DNA of 64,000 nucleotides, from NCBI GenBank assembly GCA_964523875.1, contig CAZGAS010000001.1, positions 20,304 through 84,303 of the forward strand, given 5' to 3'. Both the position numbers and the translations under genes were made by a program. The stretch is from JAUVHV01 sp964523875. Lineage in GTDB: Bacteria; Omnitrophota; Gorgyraeia; JABMRG01. This document shows positions 48,405-57,127 of this stretch, piece by piece (position 1 is the stretch's first letter; each line of letters opens with the position of its first letter). The notes under the pieces are model-generated. The model saw only the letters and a list, made by a program, of their open reading frames with translations. It had not been told where the DNA came from and did no database searches.

Positions 48405-49466
48405 ATGCTGAAGAAGGCCAGAGAGATTGTAAATAAAAACCGTTTGTACGCGTGGATGATAGTCTTTATTATCCTTATCCAGGCTTTTTCCGCTGCTATA
48501 CATAGCAACTATATGTTGCCCGCAAAAGATTCTTATTTTCAGCGCGAGCAATTCAATGCTGAGGTTGAATTAAAAGAGCAGGTTCTTAGAGATGCCCTGT
48601 TAAAAGACAGGCAGCTCGCGCATAATCTTGGTTTTATCTTTATCATGGCCCTTGGCCTGCTGATAATAGGTGTCTTTTTTCTTGCTTATTATATCAGCAA
48701 GAGAAGAGAATCCATTAACATTATACCACGTACGCTTGATTCGCCTGAGGCAGGATGGTCATTATTAGATGTTATAAAGGTAGCGATACTCTTTGCCTTT
48801 TTCCATTCTTTTTTTTCAATAGCTGCCTATCTGCTAAGGCACCTATTTTCAGCCCCACTCTTTGATAGGCGTTTTGATATGGTCATATCCACAGGCATTA
48901 TGGATCTCCTCGCGTTTATTTTTATATTAAGAGTTGTTATCTTTAAGAACTGTCAATCTTTAACGGCACTCGGCATATCAGCGAAAAATATTTTTCAAAA
49001 TATACGTGTCGGGCTTTATGCTTATATAGCCTTTTTACCCATTCTTATAGCGCTCTTATTTTTCACTATAGCAATTGCCAGGCTTTTGGATTATACACCG
49101 CCGCCGCAGCCTGTATACGAGCTTATATTTAAAGAGGATAGGACGTTTCTTCTGGTTTTGACATCTTTTCTTATAGCGTTACTTGGACCGATTACAGAAG
49201 AAGTACTCTTCAGGGGGTTTCTATACGCCGCGCTTAAGAAGGCCCTGGGCATAGGCTTGGCTATTATTATAAGCGGATTTTTATTTTCATTTTTGCATAT
49301 AAACCTTTTGGGTTTCGTGCCCATACTGGCACTCGGGGCGTTTTTGGCGTATATGCGGGAGAAGACAGGTTCACTTATACCCTCTATTACGGTTCATATA
49401 GTGCACAACAGCGCCATTACCTTTATGATGTTTTCTATTCGGGAGATTATGTCAAAGACTGTGTAA
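48405..49466 (+). CDS. CPBP family intramembrane metalloprotease
   Basis: ATG 48405 is taken as start because AAGGAT precedes it; a TTG start at 48372 would add 11 residues. The 353-residue protein has about eight helices and a full CPBP motif set: EEVLFRGFLYAALKK, FLFSFLHINLLGF with the second-motif histidine, and VHIVHNSAI with the third. Unlike the CPBP protein at 5858 the histidines are in place, so it may be active. CPBP members process prenylated proteins or act in peptide maturation; no target is visible here. Confidence 0.85.
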   Translation: MLKKAREIVNKNRLYAWMIVFIILIQAFSAAIHSNYMLPAKDSYFQREQFNAEVELKEQVLRDALLKDRQLAHNLGFIFIMALGLLIIGVFFLAYYISKRRESINIIPRTLDSPEAGWSLLDVIKVAILFAFFHSFFSIAAYLLRHLFSAPLFDRRFDMVISTGIMDLLAFIFILRVVIFKNCQSLTALGISAKNIFQNIRVGLYAYIAFLPILIALLFFTIAIARLLDYTPPPQPVYELIFKEDRTFLLVLTSFLIALLGPITEEVLFRGFLYAALKKALGIGLAIIISGFLFSFLHINLLGFVPILALGAFLAYMREKTGSLIPSITVHIVHNSAITFMMFSIREIMSKTV

Positions 49467-49469
49467 AAT

Positions 49470-49495
49470 AGTTGCGCATTACGCAATACGCTACC
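49470..49495. repeat. ACGCAATACG-word repeat (family B, copy 3)
   Basis: GTTGCGCATTACGCAATACG fills the short gap between the CPBP gene and mtnA. It is a fragment of the same wording as at 134, 36953 and 52722. Confidence 0.5.
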
Positions 49496-49536
49496 ATGTT
49501 TTATCTAATATTTGATATTCTATGATTGAGAGGAGA

Positions 49537-50574
49537 ATGATGAAAGCAAAGACAATATCTTTTACCAATAATAAGCTAAAGATAATCGATCAGAGAATAC
49601 TCCCGCGAAAGGTCAGTATAATAGAGACGTGCCATATTAGAGATGTACATCATTATATAAAGACGCTTGCTGTTAGGGGTGCCCCTGCCATAGGCGTATT
49701 CGCGGCATATGGAGTATACATTGGGATCAGAGATTTAAAGAGCGTGGATAGGAAGGTTTTTCTAAGGCAGCTTTCAAAGGCAATTGATTATATTAAGACA
49801 AGCAGGCCAACGGCTGTAAATCTTTTCTGGGCGCTTAATAGGATGAAACAGATAGCGTTTGCGAATAAGAGCGAGCCTGTAGCGGTGATTAAGAGAATAC
49901 TCCTGGAAGAGGCGAGGAAGATACATAGAGAAGATGAACGGATGTGTGACGATATCGGCCTTAACGGGGCAAGGCTTATAAGCTCCGGTGATACCATACT
50001 TACGCATTGCAATGCCGGGGTATTAGCGACAGCCGGAATGGGTACAGCGTTAGCCCCTATCTATAAGGCTCACGCGCAAGGCAAAAAGATAAAGGTCTAC
50101 GTTGATGAGACGAGGCCGCTTTTGCAGGGCGCGCGCCTAACAGCCTGGGAGCTTAAGCAAGGAGGCATAGATGTAACACTTATATGTGATAATATGGCAG
50201 CCGTTGTTATGAAGCAGGCAAAGATAGATAAGATAATAGTAGGCGCCGATAGGATAGCGGCAAATGGTGATGCAGCTAATAAGATAGGTACTTATGGCTT
50301 AGCAATACTCGCGAGGGCGCATAAGATTCCGTTTTATATTGCCGCGCCAAGTTCTACATTTGATTTTTCACTTATAGATGGGCGCCAGATACCCATAGAA
50401 GAGCGTTCTGCTCAGGAGGTTAGTAAGATATCCAATATATGCCACGCGCCAAAGGGTATAAAGGTATATAACCCCGCTTTTGATGTTACACCAAGGTGTT
50501 ATATCAGCGCGATTATTACTGAAAAAGGAGTCTTCACGAAGCCATCTAGAAGGTCATTAAAAAGTTTACAGTAA
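49537..50574 (+). CDS. mtnA: S-methyl-5-thioribose-1-phosphate isomerase
   Basis: MtnA isomerises methylthioribose-1-phosphate in the methionine salvage pathway. GAGAGGAG precedes ATG 49537, so that start is preferred to ATG 49522. The 345-residue protein has LAVRGAPAIGVFAAYG, the catalytic cysteine in LTHCNAGVLATAGMG and the catalytic aspartate in VGADRIAANGDAANKIGTY. The family also includes ribose-1,5-bisphosphate isomerases, but this set of motifs is typical of MtnA. No other salvage gene lies nearby. Confidence 0.93.
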   Translation: MMKAKTISFTNNKLKIIDQRILPRKVSIIETCHIRDVHHYIKTLAVRGAPAIGVFAAYGVYIGIRDLKSVDRKVFLRQLSKAIDYIKTSRPTAVNLFWALNRMKQIAFANKSEPVAVIKRILLEEARKIHREDERMCDDIGLNGARLISSGDTILTHCNAGVLATAGMGTALAPIYKAHAQGKKIKVYVDETRPLLQGARLTAWELKQGGIDVTLICDNMAAVVMKQAKIDKIIVGADRIAANGDAANKIGTYGLAILARAHKIPFYIAAPSSTFDFSLIDGRQIPIEERSAQEVSKISNICHAPKGIKVYNPAFDVTPRCYISAIITEKGVFTKPSRRSLKSLQ

Positions 50575-50575
50575 A

Positions 50576-50592
50576 GGAATTCGAAGAATTCC
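50576..50592. repeat. small inverted repeat GGAATTC-GAA-GAATTCC
   Basis: A 7-bp perfect inverted repeat with a 3-nt loop sits right after the mtnA stop. It may be a short hairpin between mtnA and thiL; it has no T run. Confidence 0.5.
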
Positions 50593-50631
50593 ATTACGTC
50601 ATAGCTATAACTAAACGTGTATACTACAGTC

Positions 50632-51519
50632 ATGAAGAACAGATTATCAGATATTGGTGAGTTTGGTTTAATCGAAAAAATAAGAGAGCTAAGTCGCACG
50701 GGCCCATCTGTAGTCAGGGGCATTGGTGACGATTGCGCTGTTCTAAGATACAAAAAGAACAGATACATCTTATTCACCACGGATATGCTTGTAGAGGGTG
50801 TGCATTTTACTTTAAAGAAGACAACGCCTGAAGCTATAGGCCACAAGGCGCTAGCTGTTAATATAAGTGACATAGCCGCGTGTGGTGGTATCCCGAAATA
50901 CGCGGTGGTATCAGTAGGTATGCCTGTGGGTATTTCACGCGATTACGCTTTGAGGTTATACAAAGGCATAGAAAACCTAGCGCGTTTTTTTAAAATGGAT
51001 GTGGTTGGCGGGGATACAAATGCTTCTGAAAGGCTTATTGTATCTATAGCGATGCTAGGGGAGGTTTCGAAGAAGAACCTGCTTCTTCGTTCCGGAGCCA
51101 AGGATAAGGACGCGATAGTATTAAGCGGCCCCCTCTCCAAAGAGCCTGACCACCTGATGTTTACACCTAAGATTGAGAAATCTCAGCTTATCCTTAAAGG
51201 CCTCATGCCAAGCGCTATGATAGATATATCAGATGGGTTTTTATCAGACCTTGGGCATATACTTAAAAGCAGCAACAAGGGTGCCCTTATCTATGAGTCA
51301 TTAATACCATGTAAGGATAAAGAATATTCTTTTAAGAAAATAATTAATACAGGTGAGCAGTTCGAATTATTATTTACCATGCCAGCTAAGAAGCTCAGCG
51401 GGCTGGGTAAGGGGTTTTATGTAGTAGGAGAGATAGCATCCGACAAAGAGGGGATAACGTTAGTAGATAGGTCAGGCAAGAGAAAGAAGGCAAGGCCAGA
51501 AGGTTATACGCATTTTTAA
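50632..51519 (+). CDS. thiL: thiamine-monophosphate kinase
   Basis: ThiL makes thiamine pyrophosphate. The protein from ATG 50632 has 295 residues and begins ISDIGEFGLIEKI-like (LSDIGEFGLIEKIREL), the normal family N-terminus, followed by GIGDDCAVL, TTDMLVEGVHF, AVNISDIAACGG, VGGDTNA and MIDISDGFLSDLGHI. TATACT lies 6 bases before this ATG, but no good -35 box is seen. thiL-tsaE-tsaB is a conserved order in Bacillota. Confidence 0.95.
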   Translation: MKNRLSDIGEFGLIEKIRELSRTGPSVVRGIGDDCAVLRYKKNRYILFTTDMLVEGVHFTLKKTTPEAIGHKALAVNISDIAACGGIPKYAVVSVGMPVGISRDYALRLYKGIENLARFFKMDVVGGDTNASERLIVSIAMLGEVSKKNLLLRSGAKDKDAIVLSGPLSKEPDHLMFTPKIEKSQLILKGLMPSAMIDISDGFLSDLGHILKSSNKGALIYESLIPCKDKEYSFKKIINTGEQFELLFTMPAKKLSGLGKGFYVVGEIASDKEGITLVDRSGKRKKARPEGYTHF

Positions 51520-51993
51520 ATGAAGAATGTTCTTATTTCAAATAATGAAAAAGAGACAAAGGCCTTAGGCGCAAGGTTAGCTAAGCTGTTAAGCCCGGGT
51601 GATAACATAGCGTTAACCGGTAATCTTGGTTCAGGAAAGACCACCTTTACAAAAGGCCTGGCTCGCGGATTAAATATCGAAAAGCCTGAATATGTTAATT
51701 CACCTTCCTTTGTCCTGATGAAGGAGTACAAAGGAAGGGCAAGCCTGTACCACTTTGACCTCTATCGGCTTGACAGCCTTGAGGATATAGAATATATTGG
51801 TATGCAAGAGTATCTTAATGGAGACGGTATCGTGGTTATAGAATGGGCAGATAGGATGAAGATATTGCTGCCTTCTGAATATCTCGAGATATCCATTGAT
51901 ATAACAGCGCAAGAGAAGCGAAAGTTTACATTTATAGCCCATGGCAAAAGATACAATAATATTATCAGCCGATACATCAAACCTCAAGTTTAG
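51520..51993 (+). CDS. tsaE: tRNA t6A-synthesis ATPase TsaE
   Basis: TsaE supports threonylcarbamoyladenosine (t6A) formation in tRNA. The 157-residue ATPase has Walker A GNLGSGKTTFTKGLARGL, NSPSFVLMKEY, HFDLYRLDSLEDIEYIG and VVIEWADR. It starts on the base after the thiL stop. The 3' end overlaps tsaB by 53 bases. Confidence 0.95.
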   Translation: MKNVLISNNEKETKALGARLAKLLSPGDNIALTGNLGSGKTTFTKGLARGLNIEKPEYVNSPSFVLMKEYKGRASLYHFDLYRLDSLEDIEYIGMQEYLNGDGIVVIEWADRMKILLPSEYLEISIDITAQEKRKFTFIAHGKRYNNIISRYIKPQV

Positions 51994-52696
51994 TATAGCT
52001 TTATTAATAGGGGTCAATCCCGAGCAGCCTGTGGTGAGCCCGTCTAACCAAGGTCGAGGCCCTGAATTGGTGGAGCAATTTACCTCTATTGCCCCTGGCA
52101 GGCAGTCTTCTGATATGCTTCTGGAGATAGACAAGCTTCTGTCAAGGCATTCATACGGTATAGAGGATGTAGATCTATTTTCAGTCGGCCTCGGGCCAGG
52201 CTCGTTTACAGGCCTGCGTATAGGTGTGACTACTATTAGGGCGATGGCATTGGCACTTAAGAAGCCTATAATAGGTATCCCCAGTATCGATGCACTGGCA
52301 TACGCTGTCGCGGATAATAATCAGGATATTTGTGTTATTATAGATGCGAAACAGGCCAAGGTTTATGCATGTTTTTATAAACAAAACAAAGGTATAATAA
52401 AACCAGCAGGTAAAATTCTCTTGCTTCCTATTGATGAATTACTCGCCAGGGTAAAGGCGCCCGCGCTGTTTACGGGCGACGCCATAGCGTTATATAAAGA
52501 GCCTATATTAAAGGCGAATATTGCGGGTGTAAATTTTACATCAGAAGAGGCGTGGCTTCCTAAAGCTGCGATTATCGGGGCGTTGGGTTTTGGCAAATGG
52601 AAAAAGAGATATAGGGATAGTGTTTTTACGCTTGCTCCCCTTTACATATATCCTAAAGAGTGCTCAATAAAGAACGCAGGAAAGCATAGCTCATGA
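51941..52696 (+). CDS. tsaB: tRNA t6A-synthesis protein TsaB
   Basis: TsaB is the scaffold partner of TsaD in t6A synthesis. The 251-residue ASKHA-fold protein has ILSADTSNLKFSIAL at the front, VGLGPGSFTGLRIGVTTIR and VIIDAKQAKVYACFY, all typical. It overlaps tsaE, and its stop overlaps the alr start (ATGA). tsaD is not in the window. Confidence 0.93.
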   Translation: MAKDTIILSADTSNLKFSIALLIGVNPEQPVVSPSNQGRGPELVEQFTSIAPGRQSSDMLLEIDKLLSRHSYGIEDVDLFSVGLGPGSFTGLRIGVTTIRAMALALKKPIIGIPSIDALAYAVADNNQDICVIIDAKQAKVYACFYKQNKGIIKPAGKILLLPIDELLARVKAPALFTGDAIALYKEPILKANIAGVNFTSEEAWLPKAAIIGALGFGKWKKRYRDSVFTLAPLYIYPKECSIKNAGKHSS

Positions 52697-53909
52697 AATA
52701 TCCGCGTAATAAAAAACCTTATATACGCAATACGCACAACGCACAACGCAATACGAGATATAACCAACTTTGCTACCGTCCAACATTCATAGAGGTGGAT
52801 TTGAACGCTATAAGGCATAACTTCCTGCAGATTAGAAAGTATGTGGGTGAGGATACCGCGATACTTGTGCCGATAAAAGCTAACGCGTATGGACATGGCA
52901 TGCTTGAGACCTGTGGCACGCTTGTGGAATCAGGGGTTGATTATTTGGGAGTAGGTACAGTAGATGAGGCTATGTTTTTAAGGAGGAATGGTTTCACGAA
53001 GATACCTATATTGATGCTTGGATCTGTGTTAACATCAGCGGTTGAACCTATTATATGTAATAATATAACGCAGACAGTAGGTGATATGCGGTTAGCCCGT
53101 GCGGTTGATAAGAGCGCAGGAAGGGCAGGAAAAAAAGCAAAGGNNNNNNNNNNGTCCATATAAAGATTGATACAGGTATGGGCAGGATAGGCATATGGCA
53201 TGAAGACGCTATAGGGTTGATAAGCAAGATTAGTAAACTTAACAACGTGAAGATAGAGGGCATATTCAGCCATTTTCCAAGTGCGGATGAGGATAGCATA
53301 CTTACCCATAAGCAGATAAAGGATTTTTTATCACTTCTTGAAGACGTGCAGAAGATAGGTATTGACATAAAATACAGACACATGGCAAACAGTATGGCTG
53401 TTGTTGATTATAAGTCCTCTCACATGAACCTTATAAGGCCAGGGCTTATGGCCTATGGTATATCTCCAAGGGTAGGCGCCTTTGGCAATAAGATCAACCT
53501 AAGGCCTGCCTTATCTTTGAAAAGTAAGATAGTCTTTATCAAGGATGTTCCCCCGGGAAGAAAGATAAGCTATGGAGGCACGCATACAACTACTTATCAT
53601 GCGAGGGTTGCTACTATTCCTATTGGATATGGAGATGGCCTAAACAGGAGGTTATCTAATATAGGTAAAGTACTTGTTAAAGGCAAAAGAGCGTTGATAA
53701 TCGGCATGATCTGCATGGATCAGTTTATGCTGGACATCAGTCACATAGATAACGCTAAAATAGGTGATGAGGTTGTTATAATAGGTAATCAGAATAGACT
53801 TAGTATAAGCGTGGAAGAGATGGCCCAACTCTGTGATACCATACCATATGAGGTGGTCTGCTGGCTTGATAAGAGGATTGCCAGAAAATATATATTAATA
53901 AAAAAATAG
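52693..53909 (+). CDS. alr: alanine racemase (interrupted by a 10-N gap)
   Basis: Alr converts L- to D-alanine for peptidoglycan. The left part (52693-53143) begins with about 27 extra residues encoded by family B repeat DNA, then RPTFIEVDLNAIRHNF and the PLP lysine in VPIKANAYGHGML. After the gap the protein resumes in another frame with VHIKIDTGMGRIG, the active-site ISYGGTHTT and YGDGLNRRL. The gap length of 10 is not in frame: one base remains before it, so the true gap should be 2, 5, 8 or 11 bases. The gene itself is probably intact. Its start overlaps tsaB by 4 bases. Confidence 0.9.
52722..52762. repeat. ACGCAATACG-word repeat (family B, copy 4) inside alr
   Basis: ATACGCAATACGCACAAC, then GCACAACGCAATACGAGATA: the repeat lies in frame inside the alr open reading frame and is translated as YIRNTHNAQRNTRYNQ. 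No start codon exists between it and the conserved Alr domain. Confidence 0.75.
53144..53153. other. assembly gap of 10 N inside alr
   Basis: The gap splits alr and its stated length breaks the frame, see alr. The flanks (GCAAAGG and GTCCATATAAAG) do not duplicate each other. Confidence 0.9.
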
Positions 53910-54178
53910 CTGTTTTATTAAAGACAGAGATATAGAGAGATATAGAGAGATTATAAGAGATTTTAAGACTATATCCACGAAAAACTCTCGTATTAACCCT
54001 TGACTCATATACCCAAATACTATATACTTCCATCATAATATATCAAAACGTATCAGATACTATCAGGCAGCATAGCAGCATTCCGGGATAGGTTTTTGAT
54101 ATTTTAAACGAAAACCGATAACCAAAAACCTATAATCGAAATTAGTGGCGCGAGGCACCTAATTTACCAGGAGTTACA
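53910..54178. other. gene-free gap with purine and AACC-word repeats
   Basis: No gene is seen. The stretch has AGAGATATAGAGAGATATAG (about 53926) and an inverted pair AGGTTTTTG (from 54090) and CCAAAAACCT (about 54122-54131). TATAAT occurs at 54131-54136 without a good -35 box. The AGGAG at 54169-54173 is the ribosome site for the following HTH gene. Confidence 0.5.
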
Positions 54179-54367
54179 ATGAAGGCTGAGAGATACTATT
54201 CCGCAAACGAGGTCGCAAGGCTCCTAAGCATTTCAAAGCAGACATTAGTAAGGTATGAGGCTAAAGGTATATTTCCACGCGCGAGACGCAACAATGTCAA
54301 TAAATGGCGCGAGTATACTATTAGTGAAATAAATCACCTAAGAAAAATAATAGGCAGGACAGGATAA
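54179..54367 (+). CDS. MerR/excisionase-like helix-turn-helix protein
   Basis: This 62-residue protein is a single helix-turn-helix domain of the MerR-like type: YYSANEVARLLSISKQTLVR, then YEAKGIFPRARRNNVNKWRE with the basic wing. AGGAG precedes ATG 54179, and the stop overlaps the pilM start (TAATG). Its place at the head of the pilus operon suggests it regulates the pilus genes or a close target; this is inference. Confidence 0.85.
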   Translation: MKAERYYSANEVARLLSISKQTLVRYEAKGIFPRARRNNVNKWREYTISEINHLRKIIGRTG

Positions 54368-55974
54368 TGCCAAAGACTGCGTTAGGGGTATATATATCAC
54401 AAAAGAATGTGGATATTATAGAGATCGCAGGCTCAAAGAACGCGCCTGTTTTTATGAATTTTATACGCCAGGAGATACCACCTGCCGTTACCGTTGTTGA
54501 CGCTGACATGGCTGAGAAGAACCTGTCTGAACAGGATGCGATAGCGATCGCTGTTAAAGAAGGGTTTGAAAAGCTTCATTTAAAACCCCGTGACGTACAG
54601 ACCGTTCTCGCTTCAAGCGATATTATGATACGTTATTTTGACATGCCAGTTCTTCCAAAATCAGAACAATCACAGGCTGTAAGGTTCGAGGCAAAGAAAT
54701 ATATCCCGTTTAAGCTGGAAGAGATAACCAGTGATTTCAAGATTTCGATAGAATCAAAAAACAAGAAGGCAATGGATATTTTTTTTATTGCCGCGACAAA
54801 GGTGCAAATCAATGTTCATGTAGCAAGATTTAAGCATACAAAAGCAGTTGTTTCTGGCATAGATATTATGCCCCTTGCGCTTTGGCGTGTACTGTTACTT
54901 CATAAAAAAGTGGAACCAAAAGAGAGGCTAGTAATATTGTATGCTGATAACGATAGAGCGAGTGTCTCAATACATATAATAGAATCAGGGATGCCGTTTA
55001 TGAGCCGTGATTTTAAGGTATCTATAGATGATAAAGAGGCTGTTTTTGAAAAGATTGTAAGCGAGTTGAGGGTTTCCATAGACTATTATTGCAGGCAGAA
55101 GCATAATATGAAGATAGAGAAAATAATCACCTGCGGAGAGATGTTATTTTCGGGCCTGGATACATATATAGCAGACGAGCTTAGTATCGTCACGGGCTCT
55201 CTCTATGATTTTAATAAGGTCAAAAACTCGGACACGGTTTTGCCATCCGCTATCGTGGCACTCGGTACGGCGCTTGAAGGTTTAGGAAGATCTAATTATA
55301 GCGTAAATTTTTCTCCTTTTAGTGCCGCTATAAAACATAAAAAGACATATAACATTGTGACTATGGAATGTATAGCCGCGCTAGTTATTATTGTACTTTT
55401 CTATATATTGAATAATATGTTAATAAAAAACATAGCTGTAAATCTTAAGGCTATAAGCAATCAGGCGGAGTCTCTTCCGGCGAATACATTACGCCTAAGC
55501 GTAGAGAAGCTTACCGCGCGTAAGGAAGAGATGCTAAAAGATACACAACTTCTAAGCCTTGTAGTTAACAACAGGGTCTCCTGGGCAGTGAAACTCGTCA
55601 GCATAGCCAGTGATCTATCAGCCAGAAATAAGGAAGCCTCCAGCGGGGTGTGGTTAAACAGCCTGGCTATGAAAGAGTCCTTTATACAGGGTGATTCTAT
55701 TTATCCGTCTGATATCGCGCGCGAAATTTTTATGTCAGGAAGGTCATTTTCATCAGATACCAGTAAAGGTATGGTTTGTATAAATGAATTTTTTATTACG
55801 CTTAAGAAGAACGTAAAATTCATGGAGCATTTGGACAACATAGATTTAGGCTCAGTAGATAAGCAGGATATGGAAGGTTATCTGGTATCGACATTTGCTA
55901 TATCCGCTTATTCGGGTAAGGCTATTCACGCGGCTAGCGCGCCATCTAAATCCAGAAAAATAGGCAGAAGGTAG
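54367..55974 (+). CDS. type IV pilus assembly protein PilM fused to PilN-like domain
   Basis: The 535-residue protein combines a PilM-type actin-like domain (about 1-330: TALGVYISQKNVDIIEIAG, PVLPKSEQSQAVRFEAKKYI, ERLVILYADNDRASVSIHI) with a membrane helix (about 345-365, TMECIAALVIIVLFYI) and a periplasmic PilN-like region (to 535). PilM and PilN are usually two proteins that bind each other through the PilN N-terminus; here the order PilM-helix-PilN is in one chain. No frameshift is seen. It lies at the front of pilO-pilP-secretin-pilB-pilC-pilin. Confidence 0.85.
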   Translation: MPKTALGVYISQKNVDIIEIAGSKNAPVFMNFIRQEIPPAVTVVDADMAEKNLSEQDAIAIAVKEGFEKLHLKPRDVQTVLASSDIMIRYFDMPVLPKSEQSQAVRFEAKKYIPFKLEEITSDFKISIESKNKKAMDIFFIAATKVQINVHVARFKHTKAVVSGIDIMPLALWRVLLLHKKVEPKERLVILYADNDRASVSIHIIESGMPFMSRDFKVSIDDKEAVFEKIVSELRVSIDYYCRQKHNMKIEKIITCGEMLFSGLDTYIADELSIVTGSLYDFNKVKNSDTVLPSAIVALGTALEGLGRSNYSVNFSPFSAAIKHKKTYNIVTMECIAALVIIVLFYILNNMLIKNIAVNLKAISNQAESLPANTLRLSVEKLTARKEEMLKDTQLLSLVVNNRVSWAVKLVSIASDLSARNKEASSGVWLNSLAMKESFIQGDSIYPSDIAREIFMSGRSFSSDTSKGMVCINEFFITLKKNVKFMEHLDNIDLGSVDKQDMEGYLVSTFAISAYSGKAIHAASAPSKSRKIGRR

Positions 55975-55976
55975 AG

Positions 55977-56549
55977 ATGCAAAAACAATTCCACATAAAT
56001 CTTGATGAGAAAACAAAGGTTGTTATAACAACCACGGCTATAGTTGCCGTTACGTTTTTTATCTGCTTAGGTATTATGAAGCATCAGATTAAAAAGAGCC
56101 ATGATATCCGCACGAAGATAGTACAGGAATCTAAGAAAATCGCGTTGAGAAATGATATAGCCAAGATACAGGTTAAGCAGGATGAGTATATTAAATATTT
56201 TTATGATACAGCGGATCAGAAGAATTTCAGGTTGATAATATTCGGGCTTGCAAAAGCATCAGGCGTAGAGATTGTTTCTATACAACCTTTTGGCCGTAAA
56301 GGTATCGCTAGTATCTCAAAAAATTTCCTGAAAATAAGTGTAAGATGTACATATAGTCAACTTGTTGAGTTTATAGCGGAGATTGAGGCTCTTACGGAGA
56401 TTATAAAGTTAGAGGAGCTGTCTGTGGCAGACCTATCAGATATGAAGGGTTATATAGCCGGCGATGAAGATAAAAAGAAAGAATTTATGGGATCTGACAC
56501 AAGGACTACGGTCTCTCTTATTGTAGCTGCTTATTCTACAAAACATTAA
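55977..56549 (+). CDS. type IV pilus inner-membrane protein, PilO-like
   Basis: The 190-residue protein has an N-terminal membrane helix (VVITTTAIVAVTFFICLGIM), a coiled-coil segment (HDIRTKIVQESKKIALRND) and a ferredoxin-like C-terminal domain (ISVRCTYSQLVEFIAEIEAL), the standard PilO layout. PilO pairs with PilN to form the periplasmic alignment complex. It starts 2 bases after the PilM-PilN gene and 7 bases before the PilP-like gene. Confidence 0.8.
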   Translation: MQKQFHINLDEKTKVVITTTAIVAVTFFICLGIMKHQIKKSHDIRTKIVQESKKIALRNDIAKIQVKQDEYIKYFYDTADQKNFRLIIFGLAKASGVEIVSIQPFGRKGIASISKNFLKISVRCTYSQLVEFIAEIEALTEIIKLEELSVADLSDMKGYIAGDEDKKKEFMGSDTRTTVSLIVAAYSTKH

Positions 56550-56556
56550 AGGCCTT

Positions 56557-57015
56557 ATGGATAAAGATAAAAAACAACAGTTGGCATTGATTATACTGAT
56601 ACCTGTGTTCCTGCTCAGCCTATTATATGCCCGTATGCAAAAGGCTTCTAAGGAGAGTGCCCAGGAGATTAAGCAGGAAGAAAGTATAAGCGAAGACAAA
56701 AGGATAGACCATATCCCATTGCCTAACGGGCCCCTGGACACTGAGCACGTATTATTAAAAACAGACCCTTTAAAGGATCTGTTTCAGTTCTATTTGTATA
56801 AGGTGTGCATGGTCACACCTGAAGAGAAGATAGATATTCCTCTACCAACGCTTACTATAGAGGGTATAATATGGAATTCAGATATGCCGCAGGCTATAAT
56901 AGATGGCAAGGTTGTCAGGATAGGCGATGTTGTAAAGGATGTCGAGATTGTCGGTATTGAAAAGAGGGGAATAATTGTAGTATATAATGGAGAAAAGATA
57001 ATCATAGAAAGGTAA
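56557..57015 (+). CDS. PilP-like pilus protein
   Basis: The 152-residue protein has an N-terminal membrane helix (QLALIILIPVFLLSLLYARM), a charged linker and a C-terminal beta domain (LTIEGIIWNSDMPQAIIDGK, VRIGDVVKDVEIVGIEKRG) of the type found in PilP and GspC, which contacts the secretin. PilP is normally a lipoprotein; no lipobox cysteine is present, so anchorage is by the helix. Position between the PilO-like and secretin genes supports the role. Confidence 0.75.
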   Translation: MDKDKKQQLALIILIPVFLLSLLYARMQKASKESAQEIKQEESISEDKRIDHIPLPNGPLDTEHVLLKTDPLKDLFQFYLYKVCMVTPEEKIDIPLPTLTIEGIIWNSDMPQAIIDGKVVRIGDVVKDVEIVGIEKRGIIVVYNGEKIIIER

Positions 57016-57127
57016 GTGAGGCTACAACATACGGATGCTGATAAGATTATAGTGACGTAAGTTGTATGGCCGAATTTACCCCGAAGGATTTTACATGAAA
57101 GAAGATAATGAGAGGAGAATTTAGAAA

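Noticed and set aside
53926..53965. CRISPR-like array in AGAGATATAG repeats
   Set aside because: The units are short, contiguous and have no spacers; it is simple-sequence repeat.
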